64,000 nucleotides of DNA from assembly GCA_919902505.1 (NCBI GenBank), contig CAKKRE010000009.1, positions 1-64,000 of the forward strand. Direction: 5' to 3'. The notes under the pieces are model-generated. The model searched no databases, was not told where the DNA came from, and saw only the letters and a list, made by a program, of their open reading frames with translations. The stretch's first letter is position 1. Each line of letters begins with the position of its first letter. Positions 59,773-64,000 of this stretch are shown here, in pieces. The DNA comes from Nitrospiraceae bacterium. Lineage in GTDB: Bacteria; Nitrospirota; Nitrospiria; Nitrospirales; Nitrospiraceae. The translations under genes and the position numbers were made by a program.

Positions 59773-60408
59773 ATGAAATTACTCAGCGCTGAGTTTATCA
59801 AAAGTTCGGTCTCCCCAGAACAGTTTCCTCCCGATCGGTTGCCGGAGATCGCGTTCGTCGGCCGATCCAATGTCGGGAAGTCCTCGTTGATCAATTCGCT
59901 GCTTCACCGGAAGAAGCTGGCCAAGGTCAGCAAGACGCCGGGGAAAACACGTGCCGTCAATTTTTTCACGGTCCGCACCTCGGATCCGAAGCTCTCCCTG
60001 CTGTCGCTGGTCGACCTGCCCGGATACGGTTACGCCAAGGTGTCGAAAGCCATGCGGGCGCAATGGGGGCCGATGATCGAGCAGTATCTCGAACAGCGCC
60101 AGTCCCTCGGGGCGGTGATTCTGTTGATCGAGGCACGGGTGTGGATGCCGCAGGATGTGATGACGGTGCAGTGGGTCCAGTCTCTGGGGTGCGGCATGAT
60201 CATCGTCCTGACGAAAGCCGATAAATTGCGGCAAAGTGAGCGGGCGCCCAGCCTCGCTGCCGTGCGGACTGCTTGCGGATTGGGGCCCGAGGTGCCGATT
60301 GTGCTGTACTCGGCTGAAACGCATGAGGGGCGGGACGCCTTGTGGGGCGAGATTCGTACGCAGTTTAATAGACTACGGAAAAACGAATGTGGCACGAGAG
60401 AACTTTGA
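59773..60408 (+). CDS. engB: Ribosome biogenesis GTPase EngB (YsxC/YihA)
   Basis: 211 residues of the TrmE-Era-EngA superfamily. G1 GRSNVGKSSLINSLL near residue 29, G2 region TPGKTRAVNFF, G3 DLPGYGYAKV near 80, G4 TKADKL near 148 and G5 YSAE near 178. It takes part in 50S ribosomal subunit assembly. It is single-domain and of typical length. It is divergent from mtgA. Confidence 0.95.
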   Translation: MKLLSAEFIKSSVSPEQFPPDRLPEIAFVGRSNVGKSSLINSLLHRKKLAKVSKTPGKTRAVNFFTVRTSDPKLSLLSLVDLPGYGYAKVSKAMRAQWGPMIEQYLEQRQSLGAVILLIEARVWMPQDVMTVQWVQSLGCGMIIVLTKADKLRQSERAPSLAAVRTACGLGPEVPIVLYSAETHEGRDALWGEIRTQFNRLRKNECGTREL

Positions 60409-60444
60409 TAGTACGCATGTGTGACATAGCAGGAGAGCACTCCC

Positions 60445-60570
60445 GCAGGATGCTCAAAAAGGCCGAACAGCAAGGCCACAGCGAGTGAAGGGCCGAAGCG
60501 TACCCTCGGGGGTACGTGGAGGGTCTGAACGAGGCGAGAACGCTGCTGGCGGACTTTTTCAGCATCCTGT
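60445..60570. repeat. Dispersed palindromic repeat, copy R7 (complete)
   Basis: The left arm GCAGGATGCTCAAAAAGG (60445-60462) and right arm CTTTTTCAGCATCCTG (ending 60569) are near-perfect reverse complements, and GTACC/GGTAC lies at the centre. Its right edge touches the TAA stop of the minus-strand surA-like gene. The T-runs beyond the GC-rich stem on both strands make it a plausible bidirectional terminator between engB and surA. Confidence 0.8.
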
Positions 60571-61604
60571 TAAAACTTGATCTCGATGTAGGCTTTGTTT
60601 TTCAAATCGGCCATCCAGATCTGGTACTGATCTTCGGTCTTCTGCTGAAACACGAGGGATTGAATTTCGGCCTTCACCTGTTCAAAGGGCCGAAACTGAC
60701 GCGGCTTTTTGTCGTCGACCCGCACGATGTGCAGCCCTTCCGCGGTCTCCACAATGCCCGTGATCTGCCCCACGTCCACGGATGTCAGCGCCTGTTCCAG
60801 CGCGGGAATCAATTCGCCTTGTCGAACCAGACCGAGCCGCCCGCCGCGCGAGGCATCGGCTCCGTCGGAAAAGCGCAGGGCCAGATCCTCGAACGGTTCA
60901 CCTTGCTTGAGGGTTGCCAGGAGCGCTTCGGCTCGTCCGTGGGCGGCGGAGAGGCCGTCCGGCGTGCGCGGCTTGATCAGGATTTGGCTGAGCTGGTATT
61001 CCTCGGGGTAGGCAAACCGATCCTGGTGCTCCTGGTAGTACCGTTTCATTTCCGGGTCCGCCACCATGATCAGGCCGCGGACTTCGCGGTCGACAACTCG
61101 CATTAAGGTCAACTGTTCGCGAATACTCCTGGCGGTGTTCGGGTCGGCGCTGTCGATGGCCTCGCCCTGTTTCTTCATCTCTTCTACTGCCTGGACGACT
61201 TCCTGATCGGACACATCCACACCTTTGTTCTTCGCGGCCTGCAGCTGCAGTTTCCGCTCGATCATTTTCGTGACGCCCATGGCCTCAGCCGTCTTGAGGC
61301 GGCGCTCCAGGTCTTCGCCTTTGTACAGCTTGCGCAGCCGGTCCTGCTCGGGAAGCAGGTCGCGTTTCAATTCGGACAGCATGATCAGGTCGGAATTGAC
61401 GACCGCGACAATGCGATCTTCCAGCTTGGCGGCCTCCGCGTTGGAGATCAGGACGAAGAGTAACCAGAGGCAGAAAAAGAGCGCGCCTGTGGTCGTGAAC
61501 CCGGTCGCGCTGCGAACGGGTCCGGGGGCAGGCGTGCCCTTCTGGGACAAGAAGAACCGATAGCCGTGGAGGCATGTGTGGGCGGACAGCGATTGATGGT
61601 TCAT
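60570..61604 (-). CDS. surA: SurA-like periplasmic chaperone/peptidyl-prolyl isomerase
   Basis: 344 residues. A long N-terminus with a signal or anchor at about 38-58 precedes a SurA N-domain (LEDRIVAVVNSDLIMLSELK, near residue 60) and one parvulin PPIC domain (QLSQILIKPRTPDG, near 200, to GLHIVRVDDKKPRQF, near 305). E. coli SurA has two PPIC domains, so this is a shorter single-domain form. It helps outer-membrane proteins fold. A second PPIase and mfd lie upstream on the same strand. Confidence 0.88.
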   Translation of the reverse strand: MNHQSLSAHTCLHGYRFFLSQKGTPAPGPVRSATGFTTTGALFFCLWLLFVLISNAEAAKLEDRIVAVVNSDLIMLSELKRDLLPEQDRLRKLYKGEDLERRLKTAEAMGVTKMIERKLQLQAAKNKGVDVSDQEVVQAVEEMKKQGEAIDSADPNTARSIREQLTLMRVVDREVRGLIMVADPEMKRYYQEHQDRFAYPEEYQLSQILIKPRTPDGLSAAHGRAEALLATLKQGEPFEDLALRFSDGADASRGGRLGLVRQGELIPALEQALTSVDVGQITGIVETAEGLHIVRVDDKKPRQFRPFEQVKAEIQSLVFQQKTEDQYQIWMADLKNKAYIEIKF

Positions 61605-61713
61605 AGGGTTGCTGGATTGTACACAATCGAGGCTTCAGAAAGGGAGCGCTCTGGAGATGAAACACGCGGACGGGTGAAGACGGAGAGTATGCAGGAGGAG
61701 CGTGCGCGGGCGG

Positions 61714-62628
61714 TTACGGGCGCGCTGGTTCATCGGTCACGTAACGAGCTGCGTCGGCCAAGCGGATCGTGGCACCGGTGCGAAGTTCGGCAAACACGTC
61801 GTCCAGACGTTTCCGGCGCTTCTCGGCCAACAGTTCCTGGCGGAGTCGTTCACGAGTGGCCTGGTCTGCCTGCAGAATTTCCGGCTCCAGAGGGCTGACC
61901 TTCACGAGGTAATAGCCTTGCGCGGTCTTGATCGGATCACTGATGACCCCGGGGTGCAGAGAAGGAATCAACGCATCGAGTTCCGGTTCCAGCAGGCCTT
62001 TCTTATACGGGCCCAGGTCGCCGCCTTTGGCGCGGCTGCGTTCATCGATCGAATACCGCAGCGCGAATCGCGTGAAATTGCCGCCGGCTTCGACCTGCCG
62101 TTTGAGGTCCTTGGCCGCATAGACGTTCGGCAGCAGCATAATCGACACTTGCACCTTGGGGTTGGCCAGGAGCTGATTGGCGTGTTTCCCCAGATAGACG
62201 TCCAGTTCCTCTTTGCTGACTTCGACCTTGGTCTTGATCCGGTCTTTGAGCAACTCATCCAGAATCAGCTGCTCGCGGTAGCGCAGGGTCTTTTCGCGAA
62301 TCTCATCGGACTGATCCAAACCTTGCTTGCGCGCTTCCTGCATCAGCAGTTCGCGCATGATCAATTCATCCAAAAAACGGCGTTTCCCGCCTTCCTTTTC
62401 GTAGCGCGCGCGCGTGGCCTGCGACAGGTCTTCCCAGCGGATGTCGAATTCGGATTGGGTGATGGATCGGCCGTTGATCATCGCGATCACCGGCTCTTCC
62501 TGCGGTGGTTCGGTGCACGCGGCCAACGACCCGAGCGCGCAGAGACCCAGCGCGGCGCTGGTCAATCGTGTCTGCCAGGATGAAATCTGTCGTGTGCGCG
62601 GTGGCGTCATGCGGTCGGGGCGGAGCAT
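61714..62628 (-). CDS. PpiC/PrsA-like peptidyl-prolyl isomerase lipoprotein
   Basis: 304 residues from ATG 62628; ATG 62610 is also possible. Lipobox LGSLAACTEP near residue 38. The N-terminal chaperone part (VIAMINGRSITQSEFDIRWE) and a parvulin domain (VQVSIMLLPNVYAAKDLKRQ, GGDLGPYKKGLLEPEL, GYYLVKVSPLEPE) are present. It is probably anchored in the envelope and helps fold secreted or outer-membrane proteins. It sits 12 bp after mfd and 109 bp before the surA-like gene, an mfd-ppiC-surA order that looks like an operon. Confidence 0.88.
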   Translation of the reverse strand: MLRPDRMTPPRTRQISSWQTRLTSAALGLCALGSLAACTEPPQEEPVIAMINGRSITQSEFDIRWEDLSQATRARYEKEGGKRRFLDELIMRELLMQEARKQGLDQSDEIREKTLRYREQLILDELLKDRIKTKVEVSKEELDVYLGKHANQLLANPKVQVSIMLLPNVYAAKDLKRQVEAGGNFTRFALRYSIDERSRAKGGDLGPYKKGLLEPELDALIPSLHPGVISDPIKTAQGYYLVKVSPLEPEILQADQATRERLRQELLAEKRRKRLDDVFAELRTGATIRLADAARYVTDEPARP

Positions 62629-62640
62629 CCTCTACGAAGG

Positions 62641-64000
62641 TCAGGTCGAGGCCGTGCGGGGCCCTTGATTGTTGGTACCACAGACGTGGAGGGTTTGCAA
62701 GGTTGCGTTGAGTTCTGGAAAGACCAAACTCCAGTCTTCATGCGGGATCTGGAGTTCAAAAGACAGCGGCGACAGAAACCGCAGTCGTTTCTTGTATCGG
62801 TCCATCAGGGCTTGCACGGCGGTTTCGGAGACCGTGGCCTTGGGATCGAAGGTGATCACGACCGCATGCGGTTGCTCGACCACAGAGCTCAGCCGGAGTT
62901 GCTTGGCCAGTAGCCGGATTTGCATGAGCTCGAACAGACGCTCGACCGGATCGGGCGGATGCCCATAGCGGTCCTCGATTTCTCCGTGCATCAGCGCAAG
63001 GTCGCCGAGTTGTCCGCAGGAAGACAGTCGTTTGTAGAGCGACAGGCGCTGGTGGCTGTCGGCCACGTAGTCTTCTGGAATATAGGCGGAGACGCTGAGA
63101 CGCAGCGTGGGATCCGGTTCTTCCTCCACCACCTGACCCTTCAGGCGTTGGACGGCCTGTTCCACCATTTGCAGGTAGAGATCGAGCCCGACGGCGGCGA
63201 TATGGCCCGATTGCTGTTTGCCGAGGAGATTTCCGGCCCCGCGGATTTCAAGATCCGCTGCGGCGATGCGGAAGCCCGATCCGAGTTCGGTAAACTGCTG
63301 GATGGCGGTCAGCCGCTTCTGGGCATCCTCCGAGAGTGTGCCTTCATCCGGCACCAGGAAGTAGGCGTAGGCCTGTTCGCCGCCGCGCCCGACCCGGCCA
63401 CGGAGTTGATAGAGCTGAGCGAGTCCGAACGTGTCGGCGCGATTCACGATGATGGTGTTGGCGGTCGGCACGTCGATGCCCGATTGGATAATGGCGGAGG
63501 CAATCAGGATATCCGCTTCCTGGTGAAAGAATTTCAGCATCACGGCTTCCAGCGGTTTCGAGTCCATCTGGCCGTGCGCCATCACGATGCGGGCTTCCGG
63601 CACCAGTTCCTGGAGCCAGGCGCCCATCCGCTCCATGGTCTCCACCCGATTGTGGACAAAGTAGGTTTGTCCCCCTCGACCGAGTTCGCGAAGAATCGCC
63701 TCACGGATCGCCTTTTCACTAAAGCGAATGACTTGGGTGCGGATCGCCAGCCGCCCCGACGGAGGCGTATCGATAATCGACAGGTCCCGGACGCTCGCCA
63801 TGGTCATTTGTAATGTGCGTGGGATCGGCGTCGCCGTCAGGGTCAACACATCGACCTGGGTGCGCAGCTGTTTCAACCGTTCCTTATGTTTCACACCGAA
63901 CCATTGCTCCTCGTCGATGATGACCAGGCCGAGGTTACGGAACTTGACGTCTTTTTGGAGCAGGCGATGGGTGCCGATGAGGACATCGACCAGGCCGGTT
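62641..64000 (-). CDS. mfd: Transcription-repair coupling factor Mfd (5' end missing)
   Basis: Only the last 452 or so codons are in the window; the gene runs off the right edge. The translocase lobes are clear: DVLIGTHRLLQKDVKFRNLG then IIDEEQ, TLTATPIPRTLQMTM, GGQTYFVHNRVETM, TNTIIVNRADTFGLAQLYQL then RGRVGR, followed by the C-terminal D7 domain (LSVSAYIPEDYVADSHQRLS). The DEEQ box is followed by Trp where Arg is usual (DEEQWFGV). Mfd removes stalled RNA polymerase and recruits UvrA. Confidence 0.95.
   Translation of the reverse strand, partial: TGLVDVLIGTHRLLQKDVKFRNLGLVIIDEEQWFGVKHKERLKQLRTQVDVLTLTATPIPRTLQMTMASVRDLSIIDTPPSGRLAIRTQVIRFSEKAIREAILRELGRGGQTYFVHNRVETMERMGAWLQELVPEARIVMAHGQMDSKPLEAVMLKFFHQEADILIASAIIQSGIDVPTANTIIVNRADTFGLAQLYQLRGRVGRGGEQAYAYFLVPDEGTLSEDAQKRLTAIQQFTELGSGFRIAAADLEIRGAGNLLGKQQSGHIAAVGLDLYLQMVEQAVQRLKGQVVEEEPDPTLRLSVSAYIPEDYVADSHQRLSLYKRLSSCGQLGDLALMHGEIEDRYGHPPDPVERLFELMQIRLLAKQLRLSSVVEQPHAVVITFDPKATVSETAVQALMDRYKKRLRFLSPLSFELQIPHEDWSLVFPELNATLQTLHVCGTNNQGPRTAST

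Noticed and set aside
61702-62583. 293-codon plus-strand open frame over the PpiC lipoprotein gene
   Set aside because: The minus frame carries the signal peptide, lipobox and parvulin motifs. The plus frame has no ribosome binding site or recognisable domain.
62920-63813. 297-codon plus-strand open frame over mfd
   Set aside because: The Mfd helicase motifs are on the minus strand; this is a GC-driven shadow.
1-64000. tRNA, rRNA, tmRNA, CRISPR, prophage or transposase genes
   Set aside because: I looked for TPsiC-arm-like sequences, regular direct repeats with spacers and DDE/integrase motifs and found none. The repeats present are palindromic and noncoding.

Overview
The window is a GC-rich, gene-dense stretch of chromosome from a diderm (Gram-negative) bacterium. 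SurA/PpiC chaperones, several outer-membrane-type lipoproteins, a TPR/beta-barrel exporter, MurJ and MtgA all imply two membranes. The gene content, the many small conserved proteins of unknown function and the dispersed palindromic intergenic repeats look most like the nitrite-oxidising genus Nitrospira (Nitrospirota). That assignment is an inference from recall, not from a database search. No rRNA, tRNA, CRISPR array, prophage or complete insertion sequence was seen. Short operons dominate, many with ATGA stop/start overlaps.

Layout. 1-9.3 kb: a large polytopic membrane protein of unknown function behind a double 14-bp dyad; two alpha/beta hydrolases; an AbrB/PIN toxin-antitoxin pair inserted at the 3' end of the second hydrolase; a 55-codon gene; a HugZ-like protein; the ribosome ABC-F factor EttA. 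9.4-14.5 kb: a coupled patatin/SDR/SDR operon, a cytochrome c, a DUF1295 membrane reductase-like protein, a small lipoprotein and an HTH/zinc-ribbon regulator. 14.5-21.5 kb: a TldD/TldE protease pair, a coiled-coil protein, a TPR protein, a methyltransferase and a SLOG-fold protein. 21.8-26.5 kb: a LEA-type lipoprotein, an MsrA/CoA-binding/membrane-protein operon, a frameshifted lipoprotein gene, a lytic transglycosylase and an aminotransferase.

26.5-36.4 kb is the most system-like part. A BcsA/PgaC-type processive glycosyltransferase faces away from a three-gene operon (TIM-barrel-like secreted protein, TPR/beta-barrel outer-membrane protein, PelA-like NodB deacetylase). That operon converges on a five-gene phosphorelay operon with no kinase (receiver, Hpt, degenerate receiver, receiver, HEAT-repeat membrane protein). 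Together they look like a Pga/Pel mosaic exopolysaccharide machine, possibly with dedicated signalling.

36.7-64 kb is mostly housekeeping: beta-hydroxyacid dehydrogenase, IMPase-family phosphatase, CorA, LeuD/LeuC, a MEKHLA protein, a dihydrolipoamide-dehydrogenase-like flavoprotein, TPR and other lipoproteins, an MscS channel, XthA, a zinc-ribbon PilZ protein, a LemA/TPM/TPM cluster, MurJ, Ogt, Dtd, an isoaspartyl peptidase, a glyoxalase-fold protein, MtgA, EngB, two SurA/PpiC-type chaperones and the 3' part of mfd, which runs off the right edge.

Running through the window is a family of imperfect palindromic repeats (about 6285, 9204, 13627, 18226, 21660, 26501 and 60445) that sit directly on gene 3' ends and in some cases supply the stop codon. 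A second inverted-repeat element (21480-21658) does the same.
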